A DNA stretch of 6,521 bases, taken from Spirochaetaceae bacterium (GTDB lineage: Bacteria; Spirochaetota; Spirochaetia; Treponematales; Breznakiellaceae). The stretch is from NCBI GenBank assembly GCA_031278295.1, contig JAITKQ010000072.1, positions 1-6,521 of the forward strand, given 5' to 3'. Of this stretch, positions 1-6,147 are shown one piece after another (position 1 is the stretch's first letter; each line of letters opens with the position of its first letter). The notes under the pieces were generated by a model that worked only from the letters and a program-made list of their open reading frames with translations, ran no database searches and was not told the origin of the DNA. A program made the position numbers and the translations under genes.

Positions 1-1188
1 ACCGTATTATTTTTAACCGGACAGGCCTTATCTCTCTTTGGCACAATGGTCGTACAATATGCTATTACGTGGCATATAACTCTTAAAACACAATCGGGAT
101 CAATGATGACCCTTTTTACGATCGCCGGATTTCTCCCCATGTTTTTTATTTCTCCTTTTGCCGGAGTCTGGGCGGACAGGTTCAACCGGAAATACATTAT
201 CAATATAGCGGACGGAGCGATAGCCTTTGTCAGTCTCTTGGCGGCTGTTTTCATTATGGCTGGTGTTGACAGCATTGGCATTTTGTTATTCTGCGCCGCA
301 ATACGTTCATTGGGACAAGGAGTACAGATGCCGGCAGTAGGCAGCTTTATTCCCGATATTGTTCCTCAAGAACAGTTAACCAAAATAAACGGTTTTCAAA
401 GCAGTATACAATCATTCATCACATTAACCGCACCGGCGATAAGCGGCGCGATGATGGCATTCGCTCCGTTGGAAACATTGTTTTTTCTCGATGTAATTAC
501 CGCCCTTATCGGTATAAGTATTGTGTTGTTTTTTGTCAAAGTTCCTGAAAAAGAAACGCCGGAACATAAGGGCACGGTATATTTCCATGATTTAAAAGAA
601 GGAATGAAGTACATACGGAAGCATGGTTATGTTTTACGGATGATTATTCTCTCCGCGATATTCCTTTTTTTCTTCGCTCCCGCCGCGCTCTTAACGCCCC
701 TTCTGGTTACGAGAAATGTCGGAAATGACGTATGGCGGCTGTCCGCGATAGAAATTATTTTTTCCATCGGAATGATGGCTGGCGGTATTTTAATCGGCGT
801 ATGGGGCGGTTTCAAAAATCGCATATACACCATGACGCTTTCCTGCGGTTTATGCGGTGTATTAGCCGCCGGGTTAGGAATTGCGCCTAATTTTTTACTG
901 TACCTTGTTATTATGGCGCTATTGGGCATTTCCCTCCCGCTTTGGAATGCGCCATCAATGGTTTTATTGCAAACCACGGTAGAACCTGCTTTTATGGGAA
1001 GGGTATTGTCGGTTTTCACTATGGTATCCAGTACCATGATGCCGCTGGGCATGGTTGTTTTTGGGCCTATCGCGGATACTGTTTCAATAAATACTCTGCT
1101 TATCGGGACGGGTATTGTAGTTGCGTTATTGTGTATTCCTATGATAACAAGTAAAACATTTCTGGAGGCGGGGCGAATACATTTGTAA
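1..1188 (+). CDS. MFS efflux transporter, macrolide-efflux (Mef/MFS_3)-like, 5'-partial
   Basis: Integral inner-membrane transporter of the major facilitator superfamily, probably a proton-coupled drug or small-molecule exporter. The frame is open from base 1 (TVLFLTGQALSLFGTMVVQY), so the ATG at 46 is internal and roughly 10-15 N-terminal residues lie outside the window. The LTGQxxSLFGTMVVQYAITW opening and the loop 2-3 signature GVWADRFNRK (MFS motif A) match the MefA-like branch. About a dozen hydrophobic segments are interrupted by a central cytoplasmic stretch (PEKETPEHKG to KYIRKHG), as expected between the two six-helix halves. About 396 residues are visible against roughly 400-430 for the family, and the C-terminus (SKTFLEAGRIHL) looks natural. 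Codons are clearly more AT-rich than in rlmE or the prenyl synthase, which suggests acquisition from a Firmicute-like donor. The substrate cannot be read from sequence. No co-transcribed neighbour is visible. Confidence 0.88.
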   Translation, partial: TVLFLTGQALSLFGTMVVQYAITWHITLKTQSGSMMTLFTIAGFLPMFFISPFAGVWADRFNRKYIINIADGAIAFVSLLAAVFIMAGVDSIGILLFCAAIRSLGQGVQMPAVGSFIPDIVPQEQLTKINGFQSSIQSFITLTAPAISGAMMAFAPLETLFFLDVITALIGISIVLFFVKVPEKETPEHKGTVYFHDLKEGMKYIRKHGYVLRMIILSAIFLFFFAPAALLTPLLVTRNVGNDVWRLSAIEIIFSIGMMAGGILIGVWGGFKNRIYTMTLSCGLCGVLAAGLGIAPNFLLYLVIMALLGISLPLWNAPSMVLLQTTVEPAFMGRVLSVFTMVSSTMMPLGMVVFGPIADTVSINTLLIGTGIVVALLCIPMITSKTFLEAGRIHL

Positions 1189-1218
1189 AAATAAATGGTA
1201 TAAAAAATTTACCGGAAC

Positions 1219-1244
1219 GCCGTGCGCCGTCTATGGCGCACGGC
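1219..1244. terminator. GC-rich hairpin just after the MFS gene, possible terminator
   Basis: A perfect 10-bp stem (gccgtgcgcc / ggcgcacggc) with a 6-nt loop begins 31 nt after the MFS stop codon. The place fits a transcription end for that gene. However, no T-run follows on the plus strand, and on the minus strand the T6 run comes only about 10 nt after the stem. It may instead be the first hairpin of the structured repeat region that follows. Confidence 0.35.
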
Positions 1245-1269
1245 CATTTGGTGGTGTGGGGCAAAAAAA

Positions 1270-1440
1270 CGTCGCATAACAGGCCGTATGTTTCGCCGCC
1301 GGGCGGCGCGGCCTCCGTTCGCCTAGCTCAATCGCACGGTTCACCCCGTCACATTTTTGCAGCCCTGGTCTTGCTACGCAAGCCCTTATTCGGGCTGGCA
1401 AAATGTCGTAACCAGCAGGGATCTTATGTGCAAGTTGGGC
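1270..1440 (+). repeat. Cluster of folded repeats, possibly attC-like recombination site
   Basis: About 170 bp contains no credible gene but many nested inverted repeats. These are aggccg 1281-1286 with cggcct 1309-1314 around cgccgcc 1294-1300 / ggcggcg 1302-1308; acatttttgcagccc 1351-1365 with an imperfect complement at 1392-1406; cttgc 1370-1374 / gcaag 1378-1382; and agccc 1381-1385 / gggct 1392-1396. A GCATAAC box (1274-1280) lies at the left and CTTATGTGC (1424-1432), then GTTGGGC (1434-1440), at the right. These loosely recall the R'' and R' core sites of integron attC elements. The position just after an acquired-looking gene fits a cassette, and T. denticola is known to carry a chromosomal integron. 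Against this, the L''/L' pairing is poor and the element is longer than usual for attC. It could equally be an unclassified structured repeat. Confidence 0.35.
1282..1313 (+). repeat. Palindromic REP-like unit, copy 1
   Basis: Outer arms ggccg / cggcc flank cgccgcc-g-ggcggcg. Twenty of the 21 bases 1293-1313 match 5795-5815, and the outer arm is conserved at nearly the same spacing in both copies. The copy is non-coding and sits inside the hairpin cluster after the MFS gene. Confidence 0.6.
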
Positions 1441-1482
1441 AAAATTTTCATAAAAACGCGAAATGTTGACATAATTCTTTTG

Positions 1483-1546
1483 TTGGACTTGTTCAAGAAC
1501 CTATTTGAATGTGGGCAAAAGCCCACGGGTTCTTGAACAAGTCCAA
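1483..1546. repeat. Perfect 19-bp inverted repeat with nested hairpin
   Basis: The arm 1483-1501 (ttggacttgttcaagaacc) is the exact reverse complement of 1528-1546. Inside the loop a second stem, gtgggc 1511-1516 / gcccac 1521-1526, is closed by AAAA, so the whole 64 bp can extrude as a two-part cruciform. No T-run flanks either side, so it is a poor terminator. Such long perfect palindromes usually mark MITE-like or REP-like repeats, or subterminal hairpins of IS200/IS605-type elements. No transposase is present, so the class is open. Confidence 0.75.
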
Positions 1547-1567
1547 TCAGTGCTTCCTTAGGAAGTG

Positions 1568-1573
1568 TATAAT
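1568..1573 (+). promoter_or_regulatory. Candidate -10 box upstream of structured RNA
   Basis: A perfect TATAAT lies in an AT-rich stretch (1566-1599) between the 19-bp palindrome and the GC-rich structured segment. No good -35 is found at 16-18 bp (aatcag or similar), so it would be a weak or factor-assisted promoter. It would place the transcript start near 1580, immediately before the folded region. Confidence 0.3.
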
Positions 1574-1579
1574 AACTTA

Positions 1580-1858
1580 TATTTTGGGTGAAATTATATC
1601 GGGAACCGGACGGGGAAGCTGTGTACGACTCCTCCAGTAGCGCTAATTTTTCCGGCTTTACCAGCGAGACGCGGTAACCCGTTGAGCCCGCGTCGGGCAG
1701 GCGGCCTGCGCGCCTGCCGTGCCGTATAAGGGAGGACGGCGTTAATGCCCCGGATTGGGGGGTAGCGGAAGACCGCGAAGCGGGCTGTAGGCGTAGGGGG
1801 GCGCGTAACTCAGGCGGCTGTATGCCAGCGCCGGTATGGAAAATGCGCCCCCCTTTTT
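1580..1858 (+). ncRNA. Probable structured non-coding RNA, class not recognised
   Basis: A run of consecutive short helices in plus-strand order has no open reading frame of interest: ccgga 1606-1610 / tccgg 1651-1655; gacgcgg 1668-1674 / ccgcgtc 1688-1694; ggcaggcg 1696-1703 / cgcctgcc 1711-1718; gccgt 1721-1725 / acggc 1736-1740; cccc 1748-1751 / gggg 1757-1760; ccgc 1773-1776 / gcgg 1780-1783; and a final long GC stem, 1795-1804 / 1845-1854, ending in TTTTT. The helices tile the region almost without gaps, as in a large folded RNA. Size (about 280 nt) and closeness to a long palindrome would suit a HEARO/omegaRNA-type transposon RNA. No IscB, IsrB or TnpB gene is in the window and I cannot confirm the family. 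An alternative is a long leader or attenuator for the gene at 1944. I see no tmRNA, RNase P, 6S or group II domain V signature. Exact ends are estimates. Confidence 0.5.
1795..1858 (+). terminator. Intrinsic terminator-like stem ending the structured RNA
   Basis: A perfect 10-bp stem (1795-1804 with 1845-1854, almost all G-C) encloses a smaller hairpin around 1813-1832 (ggcg.../...cgcc) and runs directly into T5 at 1854-1858. It could end the structured RNA or attenuate read-through into the gene at 1944. The 40-nt inner arm is longer than in a minimal terminator. Confidence 0.45.
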
Positions 1859-1869
1859 AATGGGACAGG

Positions 1870-1886
1870 GGGCGTAGCGCTCGCCC
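1870..1886. repeat. Small hairpin between structured RNA and gene at 1944
   Basis: gggcg 1870-1874 pairs with cgccc 1882-1886 around the loop tagcgct. It lies after the T5 of the preceding terminator-like stem. Its role is unknown; it may be an additional domain of the same RNA if transcription reads through. Confidence 0.4.
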
Positions 1887-1907
1887 TAGGCGGGTACTTG
1901 GGACTGC

Positions 1908-1936
1908 TACACAATTTTCTTTTACACTGATAGTAT
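1908..1936 (+). promoter_or_regulatory. Candidate near-leaderless promoter for the 605-residue gene
   Basis: TACACA (1908-1913, 4/6 to TTGACA), a 17-bp spacer and TAGTAT (1931-1936) place the start point within a few bases of the ATG at 1944. An overlapping TATAAC (1934-1939) is another possible -10. No Shine-Dalgarno sequence precedes this ATG, consistent with a very short or absent leader. Confidence 0.35.
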
Positions 1937-1943
1937 AACGATA

Positions 1944-3761
1944 ATGAAGAGGCGTTTCATATCGAGAGTAGCGGGGCTGTTATCCTTGTATTTTGTTGCT
2001 TTTGTACTGTTAGCGCTCGTTCAGTTTGCCAATAACGGTAATTTAAACCGGCAACTTGGCGCTTTGCGCATTAGCGGCAACATCCGTCGCCAAAATGCCG
2101 GGCAGGCGCCGCGGCAACTTGCGGACGGCGGCGTAGAATACCTTGTAGATGACGGCATTAGCTTGTTTTTTGGAGGATTGGAATTCAAGCTTAGCGGCGG
2201 CATAAAAAACGGTCTCGCGTATGTGAACGACGAGGGGCTTGTCCAGGCGGCATACCCGGAAGTGGTGACGATTTCGGACAACGAGGCGAGTTTTCAGCTT
2301 TCAGGCGGACAGCAACTTTTATTTCATATCGACAACGGTGCAAACGCAAAAAAATTAACCATCAGTACGCCGGTGGAAAACGGCATTGAACAGATACTGG
2401 TGCCGTTCAGGACGGCGCTCAGTTCCAGCATTGAGCGCGACGAATTAAACGGCTTTGTTGTAAAGAGCGAAAATGACAAGTATGCCCTTGAAGCGGAAAA
2501 CATCTACGAAAAGCGGCGGATTGTTTCGTTAAGCCCTAATGTTCCTGTTTTGTTTTACCGTGTAATTTCGGACAGGGATACGTACAACATCGCGGAATTT
2601 ATCGTTTCAGGCGGCAGGGAAAGGCAGGTTTACAACGAAATTGTGAATAACTGGCGTGATGCGGCCTTTGATCGCTGGACGCGCCTTATTAATTCAGGGG
2701 ATCGCGACGAGAATACCATCGCATGCTATCTTGCTGAAACGGCGCGGCACGGCACCTTGACGGCGTCACTTGGCACACTCCCCGCCTCGTTCCACAACAG
2801 AACGTATACTTTTCTTTTGGCGCCTTTTTTGGGGGGGCTGGGCAGCTCTATGGGGAGCTTGCTCACAAACGAACGTGAAAGGATGTCCCTGATAGCGTCT
2901 TTCAGCGAAAGCGCCCCTTCAAATTTTCTGACCAGGAAGGATATTTTTGAATACCTGTATGTACGGGGCAGCAAGGATATTTTTGACAGGGGAATCGAAT
3001 ACGTGAAAGGCCTGGAGCCATCCGAAATAGACGTTACGATGTGCGCGGGAATTTTCGAAGGGTGGCTAACGTGGAATAGATGGATGGATGCGGAAACGGA
3101 AAATCCTTTTGAAAAATTCCTGCCCCGCGCCCGTATGCTGATTTTCGCGAATATGAGAAAGGACAGGACAAACAGTCATGTTTTTTTGGTGTATGACGGC
3201 ATCAACATCCTTTACAACATACGTTTGGGCGTTTCTATCGTCGGTTTCAGCGAGGCCACCGGTAACAGCGAGTGGGCGGCAGCCGGACGTTCCCTGATAG
3301 TATCGGCGCTTTCTTTCGCGGATCAGGAATTGTCGTTAAGCGGTAAACTTCAACTGTCTGAGGACGGCGTATTTACGGATGCGGGGTCTTATGAAGAGCG
3401 CCTGACCGCCGCACAGGTATACAATGAGCTAAAGTTTTCAAACTTTTATCCGCACGCTTTTGGGGCGGGGAAAGTGGCCGACAGCATCTGGGTCTGGACA
3501 ATTTCACCTGAAATCGGCGTAAGTTTTCAAAACAATACGCTGAATTTTGACATCGGCTTTCCGCCGGGAGAGACGCATTATATCTATGTTTTAAACATAA
3601 AACCGTTTTCCAGGATTCAGATACGCGGCATGGCCTGGCGCTCCGATCCCCAATTTGAACAGTACAACGCGCCGGGCTGGCGGTACATCCCTTCCGAACA
3701 GGTTTTGATGGTAAAAATTGTGCAGTCAAACAATGTGGAACGCATCAGCGTGGTGTTTTGA
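1944..3761 (+). CDS. Unrecognised 605-residue exported or membrane-anchored protein
   Basis: I do not recognise this family. The N-terminus (MKRRFISR, then a hydrophobic stretch about residues 10-29, GLLSLYFVAFVLLALVQF) is a signal anchor or uncleaved signal peptide. There is no lipobox cysteine, so it is not a typical lipoprotein. The remainder is soluble and should lie in the periplasm. Residues about 35-230 look beta-rich (for example EYLVDDGISLFFGGLEFKL). Residues about 240-470 look alpha-helical with aromatic-rich pairs (FEGWLTWNRWMD). The last 100 residues are beta-rich again, with WRSDPQFEQYNAPGWRYIPS. That beta/alpha/beta layout is seen in some polysaccharide-active or cell-wall proteins, but no catalytic motif can be named. 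The ATG at 1944 is chosen because the signal follows at once; it lacks an SD. The gene ends 17 bp inside the 3' end of convergent rlmE. Most likely a spirochaete-specific envelope protein. Confidence 0.85.
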   Translation: MKRRFISRVAGLLSLYFVAFVLLALVQFANNGNLNRQLGALRISGNIRRQNAGQAPRQLADGGVEYLVDDGISLFFGGLEFKLSGGIKNGLAYVNDEGLVQAAYPEVVTISDNEASFQLSGGQQLLFHIDNGANAKKLTISTPVENGIEQILVPFRTALSSSIERDELNGFVVKSENDKYALEAENIYEKRRIVSLSPNVPVLFYRVISDRDTYNIAEFIVSGGRERQVYNEIVNNWRDAAFDRWTRLINSGDRDENTIACYLAETARHGTLTASLGTLPASFHNRTYTFLLAPFLGGLGSSMGSLLTNERERMSLIASFSESAPSNFLTRKDIFEYLYVRGSKDIFDRGIEYVKGLEPSEIDVTMCAGIFEGWLTWNRWMDAETENPFEKFLPRARMLIFANMRKDRTNSHVFLVYDGINILYNIRLGVSIVGFSEATGNSEWAAAGRSLIVSALSFADQELSLSGKLQLSEDGVFTDAGSYEERLTAAQVYNELKFSNFYPHAFGAGKVADSIWVWTISPEIGVSFQNNTLNFDIGFPPGETHYIYVLNIKPFSRIQIRGMAWRSDPQFEQYNAPGWRYIPSEQVLMVKIVQSNNVERISVVF

Positions 3762-4380
3762 AACCGAGTCCGACAAGGTAAGTTTCGAAAGAAGATGCCC
3801 GGCAAGCCCTAGGTTTGAATGTTTTTAGCGAGTTAAAAAGCGGGCGCGTTTCTTTGATGAAGGCCGCCGTGTCCGCTCCCTGGAAAATTTTTATACAAAA
3901 ATTGCCGCCGTGTTTAAGGGCGGATCGCGCGTACAGGACGGCGGCCCCGGCAAGTTCCGCCGAACGAGCCGTATCTACGAGCCGTCCCCCGCTTGTCGGG
4001 GGCGCGGCGTCACTCAGTATCAGGCTGAATGGGCCAAGCGTGGTAAGGGTAGCCCGCGTATCCGCCGCAAAAATATCCGCCTGTTTAAAAAAAAAGTTTT
4101 CCCCGTCAAATAGGCCCGAATCCGGGCGGCGGGAAAGCGGCGACAGATCGCAGGAGGCTAGGAACCCGCGACCCGAAAGCCTGCGAAGAACGTACAGGCT
4201 CCAGCTTCCCGGTGCCGCGCCGAGATCCAAAACCCTGTACTGTTCGTTAATTTGTAAGGGATTCGCGGGCAAAAGGCCGAATTTCTTGTCGATTTCCTGG
4301 AGCTTGTATACCGATCGGGCGGGATACCCTTCTTTTTGCGCCTTGATCGACCAGGAATCCGCTTTTTCATAGTTTGACAC
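3745..4380 (-). CDS. rlmE: 23S rRNA (uridine-2'-O-)-methyltransferase RlmE (FtsJ/RrmJ)
   Basis: SAM-dependent enzyme that methylates the 2'-O of U2552 in the A-loop of 23S rRNA on the 50S subunit (E. coli numbering). With the start used here it has 211 residues, against 209 in E. coli. The SAM-binding motif LDLGAAPGSWS is at residues 51-61. The catalytic K-D-K-E tetrad appears as K26 (ARSVYKLQEID), D124 (LILSDAAP), K164 (FCIKIFQG) and E199 (SSFETYLVG). A GTG at 4389 is also in frame, but the only SD (GGAG, 4389-4392) overlaps it, whereas the GTG at 4380 has that SD 8 nt upstream; 4380 is therefore preferred and gives MSNYEKADSW. The gene overlaps the convergent 605-residue gene by 17 bp and is divergent from the prenyl synthase. 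A T9 run encodes F96-F98, a possible slippage site. Confidence 0.95.
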   Translation of the reverse strand: MSNYEKADSWSIKAQKEGYPARSVYKLQEIDKKFGLLPANPLQINEQYRVLDLGAAPGSWSLYVLRRLSGRGFLASCDLSPLSRRPDSGLFDGENFFFKQADIFAADTRATLTTLGPFSLILSDAAPPTSGGRLVDTARSAELAGAAVLYARSALKHGGNFCIKIFQGADTAAFIKETRPLFNSLKTFKPRACRASSFETYLVGLGFKTPR

Positions 4381-4402
4381 GGCGTACACTCCAAATTAAA
4401 AT
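4374..4402 (+). promoter_or_regulatory. Sigma-70-type promoter of the prenyl synthase, leaderless arrangement
   Basis: A perfect -35 TTGACA (4374-4379), 17-bp spacer and TAAAAT -10 (4397-4402) end only 5 nt before the ATG at 4408. Transcription should therefore start at or within a base or two of the start codon. No SD is present, as expected for a leaderless mRNA. The -35 lies over the first codons of rlmE on the other strand. Confidence 0.7.
4389..4392 (-). promoter_or_regulatory. Ribosome binding site deciding the rlmE start
   Basis: GGAG on the minus strand is 8 nt from the GTG at 4380 and overlaps the in-frame GTG at 4389. This rules in favour of the downstream GTG as the true start. 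Confidence 0.6.
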
Positions 4403-4407
4403 ACGGT

Positions 4408-5511
<1,104 letters not shown>

Positions 5512-5519
5512 CAGTTTGT

Positions 5520-5532
5520 TGCGCTTCGCGCA
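5520..5532. repeat. Short hairpin after the prenyl synthase stop
   Basis: TGCGC 5520-5524 pairs with GCGCA 5528-5532 around a TTC loop, 8 nt after the stop codon at 5511. No T-run follows, so it is at best a weak terminator or an RNA-end stabiliser. Confidence 0.3.
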
Positions 5533-5541
5533 TAAAACCTC

Positions 5542-5622
5542 CAAAAATTGCCGCTGTAGATTCCCGCGTACCGGTGGCACACTAAACACGCGGTAGAGGC
5601 CGTGGTTTACTACCAATTTTTG
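5542..5622. repeat. Nested inverted repeat, 81 bp, MITE-like in shape
   Basis: caaaaattg (5542-5550) is the exact complement of caatttttg (5614-5622). Within it, ccgcgt (5564-5569) pairs with acgcgg (5588-5593), and tggt / acca form a small hairpin near 5603-5615. No coding capacity is seen. It may be a small non-autonomous repeat or simply a structured 3' region of the prenyl synthase transcript. Confidence 0.5.
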
Positions 5623-5641
5623 TCGGTATTGCTGATTTTAA

Positions 5642-5657
5642 CCGCCCCAAGGGGCGG
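5642..5657. terminator. GC-rich palindrome, possible bidirectional terminator
   Basis: ccgcccc (5642-5648) pairs with ggggcgg (5651-5657). It stands between the plus-strand prenyl synthase and the minus-strand small genes, where a shared terminator would be expected. On the minus strand it is followed by TTAAAAT and on the plus strand by ggtatta, so the T-tracts are poor. Confidence 0.4.
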
Positions 5658-5661
5658 GGTA

Positions 5662-5706
5662 TTAGCCCCCATGGCAGAATAAATCAGACTGCAAACTTAA
5701 TTTCAT
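5662..5706 (-). CDS. Possible 14-residue mini-ORF or truncated gene start
   Basis: Reads MKLSLQSDLFCHGG then TAA, with a strong SD (GGAGG) 7 nt before the ATG. The good ribosome site in front of so short a frame suggests either the surviving 5' end of a lost gene or a leader-type peptide. It overlaps the end of the preceding 21-residue frame. The stop falls just before the palindrome at 5642-5657. No function can be given. Confidence 0.2.
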   Translation of the reverse strand: MKLSLQSDLFCHGG

Positions 5707-5749
5707 AAAAGACCTCCAATAATTTGACCATGATAGTCATTTTGTTCAT
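5684..5749 (-). CDS. Possible 21-residue mini-ORF
   Basis: Begins MNKMTIMVKLLEVF and ends YEIKFAV; a GGAGG (5759-5763) lies 9 nt upstream. It starts 29 nt after the stop of the three-TM protein on the same strand, so it could share its transcript. It is somewhat hydrophobic but too short to classify. It may be a chance frame behind a real SD. Confidence 0.25.
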   Translation of the reverse strand: MNKMTIMVKLLEVFYEIKFAV

Positions 5750-5778
5750 AAAAATTTTCCTCCATACCGCGTTACCGT

Positions 5779-6090
5779 TTAATTGGCCGGAGTCTCGCCG
5801 CCAGGCGGCGCGGCCGGTCTTCGTATTATTGCTGTCGCTACCGCGGAAAGAAATCCAATTATCCCAAGAATTGCGCAAATAAGCCAGAATACGTGTCCTC
5901 TTACATGCCGGACATAAAAAAGGAAATAAACGGTCACGGTGTATTGTATAACAATTCCAATAATTCCAAGAATCTTATTGATTTTTTGAAATATCATAAC
6001 CAGGACGCCTAAAGGAATCCCAATTATTAAATATGCCAACCATACCCACCAAAAACCTTTGGCGACCATATCCGCTAGAAATACAGGCAT
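5779..6090 (-). CDS. Small hypothetical membrane protein with three TM segments
   Basis: 103 residues with three hydrophobic stretches: about 12-34 (GFWWVWLAYLIIGIPLGVLVMIF), 40-60 (ILGIIGIVIQYTVTVYFLFYV) and 67-89 (VFWLICAILGIIGFLSAVATAII), so an integral inner-membrane protein. The ATG at 6090 has an excellent SD (AGGAGG, 5-6 nt away). The family is not recognised. The last dozen residues (RPAAPPGGETPAN) are encoded by a GC-rich palindromic repeat, 5785-5815, also present at 1282-1313. The ancestral protein probably ended earlier and gained this tail by repeat insertion. It follows the DUF1566 remnant by 57 bp on the same strand and precedes two SD-led mini-ORFs. Confidence 0.7.
   Translation of the reverse strand: MPVFLADMVAKGFWWVWLAYLIIGIPLGVLVMIFQKINKILGIIGIVIQYTVTVYFLFYVRHVRGHVFWLICAILGIIGFLSAVATAIIRRPAAPPGGETPAN
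5785..5815 (+). repeat. Palindromic REP-like unit, copy 2, inside a gene 3' end
   Basis: Outer arms ggccg (5785-5789) / cggcc (5811-5815) flank cgccgcc-a-ggcggcg. It matches the unit at 1293-1313 in 20 of 21 positions. Read on the minus strand it encodes the Pro/Gly/Ala-rich tail of the small membrane protein. Confidence 0.6.
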
Positions 6091-6146
6091 ATAACCCTCC
6101 TTTTCTCCAATTTGTTTTTATAAAGTGAACATTTGATTTTATACAT
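6075..6146 (-). CDS. Possible 23-residue mini-ORF overlapping the membrane-protein start
   Basis: Starts MYKIKCSLYKNKLEK, with GGAGG 7 nt upstream of the ATG at 6146; that SD lies within the last codons of the DUF1566 remnant. Its end overlaps the ATG of the three-TM gene by 16 nt in another frame, a layout that could couple translation of the two. It is lysine-rich with no known motif. It may be fortuitous. Confidence 0.2.
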   Translation of the reverse strand: MYKIKCSLYKNKLEKRRVICLYF

Positions 6147-6147
6147 T

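Noticed and set aside
1233..1469. 78-residue plus-strand ORF after the MFS gene
   Set aside because: It runs straight through the palindromic hairpin cluster and its residues simply follow the repeats; no SD or domain supports it.
1600..1900. Group II intron, tmRNA or RNase P RNA
   Set aside because: No domain V GAAA hairpin, no GUGYG boundary, no tRNA-like end, and none of the conserved RNase P core blocks were seen.
3815..4372. 185-residue plus-strand ORF
   Set aside because: It is antisense to rlmE, whose catalytic motifs and length are complete; the opposite frame is open because of GC bias.
5684..5878. 64-residue minus-strand ORF
   Set aside because: The N-terminal two thirds overlap the three-TM gene out of frame; only the SD-led last 21 residues were kept as a weak candidate.
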